A DNA stretch of 64,000 nucleotides from DATGUP01 sp035301265 (GCA_035301265.1 DATGUP010000005.1:33722-97721); one strand, 5' to 3'. Counted from the stretch's first letter, positions 34,277 through 43,341 are shown. Numbers and translations: made by a program. Notes: generated by a model not told the origin, from the letters alone.

Positions 34277-36514
34277 TTAGCTATGACACCATTCGCATTC
34301 ATCCACATCATTGGCTGTCGAACGGACATAATACGTCGATTTTAAGCCTTCCCGCCACGCCTGTAAATGCAAATCAAGCAAGACTGATGCTCGGATATTG
34401 TACGGCACATACATGTTAAAGGAGATGCTTTGATCAATATGTTTTTGCCTTACTGCATTTTGTCTGACTGAAAAGCGCTGATCGATAATATAGGCACTGC
34501 GCCGGTATATATCGTACGTTTCATGAGTCAAATCAGGAGCGGCCGCCGGTATTTTGAAGTCTTTTTTCTCTTCATAGTAAAACGGCTTGAACACGGGATC
34601 GATGCTGGCGGTCGAGCCGGCGATAATAGCTGTTGATGAATTCGGGGCTATAGCCATTAAATACCCGTTGCGGATGCCATACTTCTGAACAGCTTCCTTC
34701 AGCTCGATCCATTTTTCATCGGTATAACCCCTTATGTCAAAATACTCGCCCGTGCTCCAGCGGCTTCCGGAAAAGGCCGGGTAACGTCCCTTTTCCTTAC
34801 TCAGTTCCATACTCGTTTGAATCGTCCAATAAGCGATTTTTTCATACAGCTCATCGGCATACTGCACCGCCGCCTCGGTCTCCCAATGCATGTTCTTCAG
34901 CGCCAATAAATGATGCCAACCGAAAGTTCCGAGTCCGATCGCCCGGTATTTCCGGTTCGTCAGCTGCGTCTGCTTGATCGGCAATGTGTTGACGTCGATC
35001 ACATTGTCGAGCATGCGAACTTGGATTTTGATCAACCGTTTCAAAACTTTATCTGGAACGGCCCGGCCGAGATTGATCGAACTCAAATTGCAGACGACAA
35101 AATCACCTGACTGGTACTTCTTAACGATCGTGTTTTCCTTTTCGACGTATTCTTCGATAAATGTCGTCGGCGACTGGTTTTGGATAATTTCCGTACATAA
35201 ATTTGTGCAATAGATCATACCTTCATGTCCGTTCGCATTTTTGCGGTTAGCCTCATCCCGGTAAAACATAAATGGCGTGCCCGATTCGAGCTGGGATTTC
35301 ATAATCCGTTTCATAATCTCAATAGCTGGCACTTTTCTTTTCGTAAGTTGTTCGTTTTGCACACATTGTTCATACCGTCTGCGCCACTCGCCACGTCCTT
35401 TTTCTTCATCGTAAAAATCCTCAAGCGACCAGCCCATCACTTGCCTTACCTCGTGCGGATCAAATAAATACCAATCCCCGCGCTTTTTCACTTGTTCCAT
35501 GAACAGATCTGGAATGCATACACCGGTAAAAATATCATGCGCTCGCATCCGCTCGTCACCATTGTTCAGCTTTAAATCAAGAAAAGCTTCAATATCCGCA
35601 TGCCACACATCCAAGTAAATCGCAATCGCGCCTTTGCGTGTTCCCAACTGATCGACGCTGACCGCCGTATTGTTCAGCTGCTTGATCCACGGCACAACGC
35701 CGCTTGACATACCTTTGAATCCTTTAATCGCACTGCCTCGTGCGCGCACTTTTCCCATATAGACGCCGATGCCGCCGCCATTTTTTGACAATTTGGCAAT
35801 ATCGGTATTCGAATCATAAATGGACTGCAAGCTGTCATCGACGGTATCGATAAAACAGCTGGAAAGCTGGCCATGTGTTTTGCCGGCATTGGCCAGTGTA
35901 GGTGTGGCAACGGTCATATATAAATGGCTGAGGGCCCAATACGCCTCAACAACAAGACTACGCCGCTTCTTTTGCTCTTCATTCTGCATGAGATGCATCG
36001 CGATGATCATCCAGCGTTCTTGCGGCAGCTCGTATATATTTTTATCATGATCCGTTGCCAAATAGCGGGTGGCCAGCGTATACAGCCCGATATAGTTGAA
36101 CAGCAGGTCTCGATCGGGGTCAATCTGTTCGGCAAAATGATCGATGTCTTCTTTTGTATAAGCTTCCAAAAGTTTTGGCGAATAAACCTTTTTATCAACA
36201 AGCAGGCGAATGAGTTCATAGAAATCGCCATACCTCTTTTCGGCTTTATAGCCGCGGTGATGCGCCGCTTCTCGGTATAGCTCATACAAATAAATACGGC
36301 TGGCGACAAATGACCAATCGGGACTTGCTTCATCCATGTTTTCCAAAGCGTACTTGATTAACCTATCGCTCACTTTCGCCCAATCTGTGTCACCTGCAAT
36401 AGCTTGGGAAACTTTTCGGCGCAACAATCCCGCATCAACACGAAGCCCGCGCGTTGCTTCTTCAATCATAGACATCGCCTTTTCTTGAACATTATCCGTT
36501 GTTAAAACAGACAT
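34277..36514 (-). CDS. class I ribonucleoside-diphosphate reductase alpha subunit
   Basis: A 745-residue catalytic subunit that reduces ribonucleoside diphosphates to deoxy forms. Active-site residues are visible: the Cys of QLSSCFIDT, the N-x-C-x-E of TNLCTEI, the second redox Cys of VVCNLSSINL, and a C-terminal CEWC pair that takes electrons from thioredoxin or glutaredoxin. The N-terminal 90 residues lack the V-x-K-R-D-G opening of an ATP cone, so dATP shut-off through that domain is not expected. The ATG follows AAGGAGGAAG. A cobalamin riboswitch precedes it, so expression should fall when B12 is available. Confidence 0.93.
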   Translation of the reverse strand: MSVLTTDNVQEKAMSMIEEATRGLRVDAGLLRRKVSQAIAGDTDWAKVSDRLIKYALENMDEASPDWSFVASRIYLYELYREAAHHRGYKAEKRYGDFYELIRLLVDKKVYSPKLLEAYTKEDIDHFAEQIDPDRDLLFNYIGLYTLATRYLATDHDKNIYELPQERWMIIAMHLMQNEEQKKRRSLVVEAYWALSHLYMTVATPTLANAGKTHGQLSSCFIDTVDDSLQSIYDSNTDIAKLSKNGGGIGVYMGKVRARGSAIKGFKGMSSGVVPWIKQLNNTAVSVDQLGTRKGAIAIYLDVWHADIEAFLDLKLNNGDERMRAHDIFTGVCIPDLFMEQVKKRGDWYLFDPHEVRQVMGWSLEDFYDEEKGRGEWRRRYEQCVQNEQLTKRKVPAIEIMKRIMKSQLESGTPFMFYRDEANRKNANGHEGMIYCTNLCTEIIQNQSPTTFIEEYVEKENTIVKKYQSGDFVVCNLSSINLGRAVPDKVLKRLIKIQVRMLDNVIDVNTLPIKQTQLTNRKYRAIGLGTFGWHHLLALKNMHWETEAAVQYADELYEKIAYWTIQTSMELSKEKGRYPAFSGSRWSTGEYFDIRGYTDEKWIELKEAVQKYGIRNGYLMAIAPNSSTAIIAGSTASIDPVFKPFYYEEKKDFKIPAAAPDLTHETYDIYRRSAYIIDQRFSVRQNAVRQKHIDQSISFNMYVPYNIRASVLLDLHLQAWREGLKSTYYVRSTANDVDECEWCHS

Positions 36515-36550
36515 CTTTCTTCCTCCTTCAGTATTGTCGGCTGATTTGTT

Positions 36551-36628
36551 TCATCCTCCGCGCATTAAAAAACCGCTCACCCCACGGTGAACGGTAAAAA
36601 ACGACAGAAATAGCGTATGTATATCCAT
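36551..36628 (-). CDS. possible 25-residue leader peptide overlapping the riboswitch terminator
   Basis: The ORF starts with ATG after AAGGTGAAACG and reads MDIHTLFLSFF... ending MRGG. It runs across the intrinsic terminator at 36572-36595. If translated, ribosomes would disturb the terminator. It may equally be an accident. Confidence 0.25.
   Translation of the reverse strand: MDIHTLFLSFFTVHRGVSGFLMRGG
36572..36595 (-). terminator. terminator in the nrd leader (riboswitch expression platform)
   Basis: ACCGTTCACC and GGTGAGCGGT form the stem (one mismatch) with TTTTTT after it on the minus strand, 55 bases before the nrd alpha start and about 75 bases after the cobalamin aptamer. It fits a transcription-terminating off switch. 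Confidence 0.8.
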
Positions 36629-36670
36629 CGTTTCACCTTCTCTCACCCCGGAGAAATGAAACTTGACAAG

Positions 36671-36836
36671 TTATGGCAGGTCTCCTGACTCGTGCTTCAT
36701 TCTACTAGGGGACCTTCCCATATTGTTGCCGGTAAGCGCCAATACAGTGGTTTTTCCCGTTCGTCCACACTGACAGTTGCGGGGGCAGTTCCGGATTTGC
36801 ACCGGATTCCCTTTTAAGACATTTCTGTCACCATAA
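36671..36836 (-). ncRNA. cobalamin (B12) riboswitch aptamer
   Basis: On the minus strand P1 is TTATGG paired with CCATAA at the two ends. Between them are GGGAATCCGGTGCAAATCCG, then GAACTGCCCCCGCAACTG, and the B12 box AGTCAGGAGACCTGCC (36675-36690) that defines the class. It lies upstream of a B12-independent ribonucleotide reductase, so bound cobalamin would turn that operon off, as known in Streptomyces, where a B12-dependent class II enzyme takes over. Such an enzyme should exist elsewhere in this genome. Confidence 0.95.
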
Positions 36837-36852
36837 CTCGCATATACTATAT

Positions 36853-36880
36853 ATAGTATTCTATTAAATTTTCATAACAA
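36853..36880 (-). promoter_or_regulatory. promoter of the nrd operon
   Basis: Minus strand TTGTTA, 16-base spacer, TACTAT, about 10 bases before the riboswitch aptamer. Confidence 0.5.
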
Positions 36881-36938
36881 TATATTGTACTATTAACCGT
36901 AACATAGAAAGATATCCGTGACAAGATTAAAAGTTGGA

Positions 36939-37844
36939 TCACGCTTGAAATTTCTCCAATCTTGCAAAAAACTCCTTGACAAAGGAAAAGAATAATTTTT
37001 CCGTCGGGAGCAACTGTCGTTCTTTAGGCACAATGATGCCGACGGTTCGAGTAATGTTTGGCTCAACAACAGGAATTTTAACAGTCGAACGCGGCAATCG
37101 TTCAACCAGCGTAACCTCAGGCAACAAAGTGACGCCAAGTCCAGCGGAAACGAGCCCTTTTATCGCATCGACATCTTCACCTTCAAAAGATACGCGTGGT
37201 TGAAAACCAAGTTGCCGGCAAGCTTGCACGATAAGATCTCGCATCATATAGCCTTCTGGATACAGAACAAACGCCTCCATGCGCAGTTGGTTCAACCGCA
37301 ACGACTTCTCCTTTGACAAAGGATGGGTGGCCGGAAGCAACGCCTCCATATTTTCTGTAAATAAAATCGTACTTGCCACCTTTTTGTTATCTGTCGGAAC
37401 CGGACCGACGAGAGCTAAGTTGATATCACCGCGCACAACGGCATCCGTCAACTCGTAATACGATCCTTGATTTAACCGGAATTTAACGTGCGGATACCGG
37501 TCGCGAAAGGCAGAAATAACCGTCGGAAGAATGTACGTAGAAAGACTGCTCGGAAACCCTATATGTATTGTCCCTCGCTCTGGATCCGTATATTCCTCAA
37601 CCACCCTTATAGCATCATCGATCCCTTTAATCGCTTGTTCCATATGTTCTAAAAAAACTTTGCCAATCGGGGTTAAACGAACACTGCGCCCTTCCCTCAC
37701 AAACAATGCGACACCGAGTTCAGACTCCAAATTGAAAATTTGTCTGCTCACCGCCGACTGGGCAACGTGTAAAGCATTCGCTGCTTCTGTCACATGTTCG
37801 CGTTTGGCAACTTCCATAAAATAACGAATCTGTCTTAGCTCCAT
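36939..37844 (-). CDS. gltC: LysR family regulator GltC
   Basis: A 301-residue DNA-binding protein: N-terminal winged HTH (residues 1-60, AANALHVAQSAVSRQIFNLE) and a C-terminal effector domain (about 90-295, GTIHIGFPSSLSTYILPTVI). The start MELRQIRYFMEVAKREHV and the segment VSFEGEDVDAIKGLVSAGLG closely match B. subtilis GltC, which activates glutamate synthase genes according to 2-oxoglutarate and glutamate. Here it is divergent from gdhA and not gltAB, so it probably controls glutamate dehydrogenase. The ATG follows AAGGAGGTGG; 60 upstream in-frame codons are not homologous. Confidence 0.9.
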   Translation of the reverse strand: MELRQIRYFMEVAKREHVTEAANALHVAQSAVSRQIFNLESELGVALFVREGRSVRLTPIGKVFLEHMEQAIKGIDDAIRVVEEYTDPERGTIHIGFPSSLSTYILPTVISAFRDRYPHVKFRLNQGSYYELTDAVVRGDINLALVGPVPTDNKKVASTILFTENMEALLPATHPLSKEKSLRLNQLRMEAFVLYPEGYMMRDLIVQACRQLGFQPRVSFEGEDVDAIKGLVSAGLGVTLLPEVTLVERLPRSTVKIPVVEPNITRTVGIIVPKERQLLPTEKLFFSFVKEFFARLEKFQA

Positions 37845-37902
37845 TAAAAACCACCTCCTTTTAATTATCGCATAAAAGCATAAATGATATCTATATTTTA
37901 TA

Positions 37903-37956
37903 TTGTTTCGATGAATAATCCCATATAAACTAGAAATTATAGTGAGAAAATTTCTA
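37903..37956 (+). promoter_or_regulatory. gdhA promoter and adjoining inverted repeat
   Basis: TTGTTT, 17 bases, TAAACT (37926-37931) is a plausible promoter. It is followed at 37931-37956 by the inverted repeat TAGAAATT-N10-AATTTCTA, placed over the start site, where a repressor could block gdhA. Whether GltC or another nitrogen regulator binds there is unknown. Confidence 0.5.
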
Positions 37957-37980
37957 AATAAGGAGGGAATATAACGCCTT

Positions 37981-39363
37981 ATGACTATTTTAAAAAACAA
38001 AACATCATCGAAAGAAGAAAGCATCGAACGATATATGGATGATGTATTTTCTACTATTAAACAACGTGATCCCCACGAAACAGAGTTCCACCAAGCTGTT
38101 TACGATATTTTCCAATCGATTAAACCCGCACTTGTGAAAAACCCCACATATATACAACATAATATTCTCGAACGTATCGTAGAACCTGAGCGGCTGATCA
38201 CCTTCCAAGTACCTTGGATCGATGATAGCGGAAAGGTACATATCAACCGAGGATACCGCGTTCAATTTAACAGTGCTATCGGACCATACAAAGGAGGCTT
38301 GCGCTTTCACCCGTCAGTGAACACAAGCATTATCAAATTTTTAGGTTTCCAACAAGTTTTTAAAAATGCCTTAACTGGTCAGTTGATTGGCGGCGCCAAA
38401 GGAGGAGCCGACTTTGATCCGAAAGGCAAATCGGATACAGAAATCATGCGTTTTTGTCAAAGTTTCATGACTGAACTAGCTAACCATATCGGCCCAGATA
38501 TCGATATACCAGCAGGTGATATCGGCGTCGGTGCAAAAGAAATCGGCTATTTATTCGGCCAATATAAAAAAATGCGCGGCCGTTTCGAAGCCGGCGTTTT
38601 GACCGGAAAGGGCGTAAATTACGGAGGCAGCTTAGTGCGCAAAGAAGCAACAGGTTACGGCGTCATCTATTTTGTCCAAGAAATGCTAAAGGCAGAAGGT
38701 GATACACTCGCTGGTAAAACGGTTGTCGTTTCCGGATCGGGTAATGTTTCCATCTATGCGATGGAAAAAGCGATTGAACTCGGCGCTCACGTTGTTGCCT
38801 GCAGCGATTCAGATGGTTATATTTACGATGAAAATGGAATTGATTTGAAAACGATAAAACAGTTAAAAGAAGTGGAAGCAAGACGCATCCGGGACTATGT
38901 AACAATCCATCCGCATGCCACATATACAGAAGGGTGTTCTGGCATATGGACGATTCCGTGTGATATTGCCCTGCCGTGTGCGACCCAAAATGAAATCGGT
39001 GAAGCGGGGGCAGCGCTGCTTGTTAAGCACGGTGTGAAGGTTGTTGCTGAAGGAGCTAACATGCCTTCGACAAAAGAAGCCATCGATATTTTCCAAAAAA
39101 ACGGTGTGCTTTTCGGTCCGGCTAAAGCTGTTAATGCCGGGGGTGTCGCCGTTTCAGCACTGGAAATGAGCCAGAACAACTCCCGCATAGCCTGGTCATT
39201 TGCAAAAGTCGATGCCCGTTTGCAGGAAATGATGACCAGTATCTACACCAATTGTGTTACGGCGGCCGAAATGTATGGAAAACCGGGAAATTTAGTCTTC
39301 GGTGCTAACATTGCCGGGTTTACTCGCATAGCCGATGCGATGATCGAACAAGGCATTGTCTAA
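37981..39363 (+). CDS. gdhA: NADP-specific glutamate dehydrogenase
   Basis: A 460-residue member of the small hexameric GDH class, making glutamate from 2-oxoglutarate and ammonium, usually with NADPH. Visible are the substrate site PYKGGLRFHPSVN, the catalytic-lysine region GGAKGGADFDPKGKSD, and the Rossmann loop VVSGSGNVSIYA at about 247-258. After the second strand the sequence is ACSDSDGYI, in keeping with NADP-type enzymes, though specificity is inferred. The ATG lies 13 bases after AAGGAGGG, rather far. B. subtilis lacks an NADP-GDH of this type; this species has an ammonium-assimilating alternative to GOGAT. Confidence 0.93.
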   Translation: MTILKNKTSSKEESIERYMDDVFSTIKQRDPHETEFHQAVYDIFQSIKPALVKNPTYIQHNILERIVEPERLITFQVPWIDDSGKVHINRGYRVQFNSAIGPYKGGLRFHPSVNTSIIKFLGFQQVFKNALTGQLIGGAKGGADFDPKGKSDTEIMRFCQSFMTELANHIGPDIDIPAGDIGVGAKEIGYLFGQYKKMRGRFEAGVLTGKGVNYGGSLVRKEATGYGVIYFVQEMLKAEGDTLAGKTVVVSGSGNVSIYAMEKAIELGAHVVACSDSDGYIYDENGIDLKTIKQLKEVEARRIRDYVTIHPHATYTEGCSGIWTIPCDIALPCATQNEIGEAGAALLVKHGVKVVAEGANMPSTKEAIDIFQKNGVLFGPAKAVNAGGVAVSALEMSQNNSRIAWSFAKVDARLQEMMTSIYTNCVTAAEMYGKPGNLVFGANIAGFTRIADAMIEQGIV

Positions 39364-39397
39364 TCTATTCTAATACAAGCGAAAAACGGATTCAAAG

Positions 39398-39412
39398 CAT
39401 GGTTTGACCATG
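39398..39412 (+). terminator. intrinsic terminator of gdhA
   Basis: CATGGT and ACCATG pair across a 3-base loop, followed by TTTTTT. Confidence 0.7.
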
Positions 39413-39519
39413 TTTTTTCGTTTATAATGTATGCTAAAACAGTGCTATCGTTGCCTCGCCTTTTCTTTTAAAAAATGACTTGCATCATGTACACTAGATG
39501 TAAGAAGGAGTGATCTCTC

Positions 39520-40239
39520 GTGCAGCATATCACTGATTTGCTAACTACATCTACCCATACCGTTATTTTTACCGGAGCGGGTATGTCTACAGAAAGCGGC
39601 ATTCCTGACTTTCGCTCTAAAGATCGCGGACTATGGGAAAAGTTTAACCCAGATGAACTTGCTAACGTAAACGCTCTTGAACATAATACAAAAGAGTTCA
39701 CCGACTTTTACCGCTATCGACTTGGTGAACTCACGAAATACAAACCCCATGACGGGCACCGCATTCTAGCCGATTGGGAAAAGCGCGGACTCGTCAACAG
39801 CATCATCACGCAAAATGTTGACGGTTTTCATCAAGAAGCGGGAAATGACTATGTTATGGAACTGCACGGTACGTTCCGCGATTTTTTCTGCCACAATTGT
39901 CGTACAAACTATTCGCGTGAAGCATTTTTAAACGGGAAAGTGACGTGTTCCTGCGGCGGTATAATCCGGCCGGGAATCGTTTTGTTTGGCGAAGCGCTAC
40001 CACAAGATACATTTCAAAAAGCAGAACAAGAAACGGAAAAAGCGGATTTGTTCATCGTCCTCGGCTCATCGCTAAGTGTAACTCCTGCTAATATGTTTCC
40101 GATGCTTGCCAAAGAAAACGGTGCTCACCTCATCATCGTCAACCGCGAACCGACACCGCTCGATCCGTATGCCGATCACCTCATACATGATCGAAACATC
40201 AAAGAAGTGCTCACAGAGTGGAATGCATTATTAAGTTGA
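39520..40239 (+). CDS. cobB: Sir2 family NAD-dependent protein deacylase
   Basis: A 239-residue sirtuin that removes acetyl or other acyl groups from lysine using NAD. The NAD-binding GAGMSTESGIPDFRS lies at 19-33, the TQNVDGFH and ELHGT (catalytic His) motifs follow, and zinc is held by the pairs CHNC and CSC. The end shows VLGSSLSVTPAN. The GTG start follows AAGGAG. It lies downstream of gdhA but behind a terminator. Deacetylation of metabolic enzymes is the usual role; the target is unknown. Confidence 0.93.
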   Translation: MQHITDLLTTSTHTVIFTGAGMSTESGIPDFRSKDRGLWEKFNPDELANVNALEHNTKEFTDFYRYRLGELTKYKPHDGHRILADWEKRGLVNSIITQNVDGFHQEAGNDYVMELHGTFRDFFCHNCRTNYSREAFLNGKVTCSCGGIIRPGIVLFGEALPQDTFQKAEQETEKADLFIVLGSSLSVTPANMFPMLAKENGAHLIIVNREPTPLDPYADHLIHDRNIKEVLTEWNALLS

Positions 40240-40285
40240 CTAAGGATTGAGGCGGGGATGATCTCCATGTTCCCGCCTCTATTCT

Positions 40286-41080
40286 TTAGCCTAACACCGC
40301 TCGATCTTCTGCAAACACTTGGCCGCGGATTTGTTGAAACCGTTCAATTAACGCTTCAATCGTTAGTTGTTTCTTTTCCTCGCCATTCACCTCAAAGATG
40401 ATCTGACCATTATCTAACATGATCAATCGGTTACCGAGATCAAGCGCCTGCTGCATATTGTGCGTTACCATCAGTGTAGTTAACCCAAATTGTTTGACAA
40501 TATCTGCGGTGAGCTTTGTCATTAATTCGGCTCGAGATGGATCAAGTGCAGCTGTATGTTCATCAAGCAATAAAACATGCGGTTCGGTAAACGTCGCCAT
40601 CAAAAGCGATAATGCTTGCCGCTCGCCACCTGATAAAAAGCCGACAGGTGTATGCAATCGGCTCTCCAAACCTAAATTCAATGCAGTGAGTAACTCGCGG
40701 AACAACGCTTGACGCTTTTTAGTTACCCCAGGAAGCAAATGGCGCTTTTTGTTGCGTGCATAAGCCATCGCCAAGTTTTCTTCAATCGTCATCGACGGTG
40801 CAGTTCCGTCCATTGGATCTTGAAACACGCGTCCGATAAACCGCGAGCGTTTATATTCTGGCAAATGGCTGATTTTCCTTCCATCAATATACACATCTCC
40901 AATATCCGGAAAGAGGGTACCAGCGATGACATTCAACAGTGTTGATTTTCCAGCTCCGTTACTACCGATAACTGTGACAAAATCGCCTTCTTGTAAATGA
41001 AGATTAATCCCTTGTAATGCTTTCTTCTCATCAGGCGCCCCCTCATTAAACGTTATGGAAACATCGTGTAAATTAAGCAC
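40286..41080 (-). CDS. ABC transporter ATP-binding protein (TrpXYZ-like importer)
   Basis: A 264-residue ATPase with Walker A GSNGAGKST, signature LSGGERQAL, Walker B VLLLDEHTAALDP and H-loop MVTHNM. It resembles the COG1101 family, which works with COG4120 permeases and COG2984 binding proteins; characterised relatives import tryptophan or tyrosine in streptococci. The GTG start overlaps the permease stop (TAGTG). Downstream genes on this strand are absent; the sirtuin is convergent. Confidence 0.85.
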   Translation of the reverse strand: MLNLHDVSITFNEGAPDEKKALQGINLHLQEGDFVTVIGSNGAGKSTLLNVIAGTLFPDIGDVYIDGRKISHLPEYKRSRFIGRVFQDPMDGTAPSMTIEENLAMAYARNKKRHLLPGVTKKRQALFRELLTALNLGLESRLHTPVGFLSGGERQALSLLMATFTEPHVLLLDEHTAALDPSRAELMTKLTADIVKQFGLTTLMVTHNMQQALDLGNRLIMLDNGQIIFEVNGEEKKQLTIEALIERFQQIRGQVFAEDRAVLG

Positions 41081-42066
41081 TATGAAACCTCCTTTGCTTG
41101 CTTCCGATTAAGCTCAGCCTGCTTCTCTAAGCGACGCTTTGTCTCCCGTCGTGCCTGCATAAATTTTGGCGCCACAAGGGCTCCAATAACAAGAACAGCT
41201 GTAATTAATTTCATGTCACCTGCTTCGAGAAAATCTGCTCGCAATGCCATCGTCACTACAATCCGATAAATAATTGCTCCGCCAACAACCGCCAATGTAA
41301 CTCTCGCAATCGATTTAGTTCCAAACAACGCCTCTCCAATAATAACCGAAGCAAGACCGACAATGATCATACCAATCCCCATTTGTGCATCAGCAAATCC
41401 GTCATTTTGAGCGATTAAAGCACCTGAAAAAGCGACTAACCCATTCGATAGCCCGATCCCCATAATAATCAACGTATCTGTGTTTGCCGCTAGGCTGCGA
41501 ATCATACGTTTATTATCGCCTGTTGCCCGCAACGCTAGGCCGACTTCAGTTGTTAAGAAGTAGTCGAGAAGGCATTTGATTATAAATGTTACAATTGCCA
41601 TAACAAGTATGATCCCCCATGTCGATGGTACTCGGTCGATGCCCATGACCAGAAACATTTGGTTAAATAGCGAGTCCACTCTTTCTGGCCATATCGACTT
41701 CAGTTGATCAAATAATGTTGTTTCGTGCAACAGAGATATAGTTGGTTTTCCTAAAATACGTAGATTAATTGAATAAAGGGCGATCATCATTAAAATACCA
41801 GATAATAATGCGTTGATTTTCCCTTTTGTATGCAAAATCCCTGTTATACAGCCAACCAAAAACCCAAAAACTGCTGCTAAGAGACTGGCTATAATGGGCG
41901 ATATTCCGTTTGTAATCGCAATTGCTGTAACAGCCGAACCGGTTACAAAACTTCCATCTACCGTCAAATCAGGAAAATCGAGCACGCGGAAAGATAAATA
42001 AACACCTAATGCCATAATCGCATAGATAATTCCTAGTTCGAATGCGTTGAATAATGATAATAGCAT
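41080..42066 (-). CDS. ABC transporter permease (TrpXYZ-like importer)
   Basis: A 328-residue membrane protein of the BPD_transp_2 class with about eight to ten helices. It opens MLLSLFNAFELGIIYAIMALGVYLSFRVLDFPDLTVDGSF in the manner of COG4120 permeases (the DFPDLTVDGS stretch is typical). Its C-terminal tail is highly basic. The ATG follows AGGAGG. It is between the binding-protein and ATPase genes of the same operon. No T-box leader, common on tryptophan-regulated copies, was found upstream. Confidence 0.87.
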   Translation of the reverse strand: MLLSLFNAFELGIIYAIMALGVYLSFRVLDFPDLTVDGSFVTGSAVTAIAITNGISPIIASLLAAVFGFLVGCITGILHTKGKINALLSGILMMIALYSINLRILGKPTISLLHETTLFDQLKSIWPERVDSLFNQMFLVMGIDRVPSTWGIILVMAIVTFIIKCLLDYFLTTEVGLALRATGDNKRMIRSLAANTDTLIIMGIGLSNGLVAFSGALIAQNDGFADAQMGIGMIIVGLASVIIGEALFGTKSIARVTLAVVGGAIIYRIVVTMALRADFLEAGDMKLITAVLVIGALVAPKFMQARRETKRRLEKQAELNRKQAKEVS

Positions 42067-42117
42067 AATAACCTCCTAGTAACGTTAAACAAGTAAGAAT
42101 GAAGCAATGATTTTATT

Positions 42118-43131
42118 CTATTCCCTATCCACCGGTGATGTTTCTATAAACTCCGCCTCGTCCCAGTCGCTATTCCATTCAATCCCTTGCTCCTTTGCTG
42201 CTTGTTTATTGATGAAGAGTTGGATTTCTGGTGGATATTCAGGCGGAATTTCGCTCACATCTTTTTCACCGGATAAAATATCTACTGCCATTTCTCCTGT
42301 TCGATAACCAATCGTGTAATAATCAATCCCATAAGTAGCAAAACCACCTTTTTCCAAAGAATCCGGCTCACCAACGATCAATGGGATTTCTTGATCATTA
42401 GCAACACCAACAACACTATCAAGAGCTGATACGACTGTATTATCCGTTACTATATAAAACACGTCTACATCACTAACAATAGACGTCGCTGCCTGGTGGA
42501 CTTCAGCTGAATTAGAGACGGTGCGTTCTGCAAATCTTAAGCTCGTCCCCGCCCCCGCATCTTGTACCGATTCAACTTGAGCAATAGAGTTCTGTTCACC
42601 AGAATTATAGATTAAACCGACAGTCGAGCCTGAAAAATACGCATCGATAAACTCAACGGTTTTAACAATTGCTTCCGGATGAAGATCGACAACACCAGTC
42701 ACGTTTTTTCCTGCTTCATCCATCGATGAAACAAGACCAGCATCAACTGCATCAGTGACAGAAGTAAATACAATCGGAATGTCGCTAGTTGCCTGCATAG
42801 CACCGAGTGCGCTCGGAGTTGAATTGGCAAAAATTAAATCAACATTCGCTGATACAAAATTATTGCTGATCGTACTGACATTATTCTGATCATTTTGGGC
42901 GCTTTGAAAATCATATTCCACATCTAATCCCGCATCCGCCAAAGCGTCTTGGAATCCTTCATATGCTGCGTCCAATGACGGATGTTCCACAATCTGTGTC
43001 GCTCCAATTGTATACGTCGTAGACTTTTCCGATTTTTCACCATCAGAATGCCCCGATGAACCATCTGTACTGCAAGCAGTCACCATAAACATAACGAGCA
43101 TTAAAATAAAAATACACAATCTTTTTTTCAC
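42118..43131 (-). CDS. ABC transporter substrate-binding lipoprotein (TrpX-like, COG2984)
   Basis: A 337-residue extracellular receptor with lipobox VTAC at about 17-20 and a Ser/Gly/Glu linker. The type I periplasmic-binding fold begins at TYTIGATQIVEHPSLDAAYEGF, the characteristic opening of the family; later blocks are VDLIFANSTPSALGAMQATS and VGLIYNSGEQNS. Relatives bind aromatic amino acids or other small metabolites. The GTG start follows GGAGGAG. First gene of a three-gene operon with a strong promoter. Confidence 0.88.
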   Translation of the reverse strand: MKKRLCIFILMLVMFMVTACSTDGSSGHSDGEKSEKSTTYTIGATQIVEHPSLDAAYEGFQDALADAGLDVEYDFQSAQNDQNNVSTISNNFVSANVDLIFANSTPSALGAMQATSDIPIVFTSVTDAVDAGLVSSMDEAGKNVTGVVDLHPEAIVKTVEFIDAYFSGSTVGLIYNSGEQNSIAQVESVQDAGAGTSLRFAERTVSNSAEVHQAATSIVSDVDVFYIVTDNTVVSALDSVVGVANDQEIPLIVGEPDSLEKGGFATYGIDYYTIGYRTGEMAVDILSGEKDVSEIPPEYPPEIQLFINKQAAKEQGIEWNSDWDEAEFIETSPVDRE

Positions 43132-43168
43132 GATGATTACTCCTCCAGTTGCTATTAAAATTTTAAAA

Positions 43169-43196
43169 ATTATATCATAAGTAAACGCTTAGTCAA
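43169..43196 (-). promoter_or_regulatory. sigma-A promoter of the TrpXYZ-like ABC operon
   Basis: Minus strand TTGACT, 16-base spacer, perfect TATAAT, about 40 bases upstream of the GTG start. Confidence 0.75.
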
Positions 43197-43341
43197 GGTT
43201 TCCTAGAAAAATTTTTCACTTTCAACATAACTATTTTTCGCAAAGCATAAGTTACCAATAATAAACAAAGTGATATTAATCCTTTTTTATTCTTCCTTCA
43301 CCAAGACATACTGAGAAAAACATGAGTGAAGGTGATGCGCA

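Noticed and set aside
43197..43341. T-box leader for the TrpXYZ-like ABC operon
   Set aside because: The promoter is only about 40 bases from the start codon, leaving no room, and no AGGGTGG-type T-box sequence was seen.
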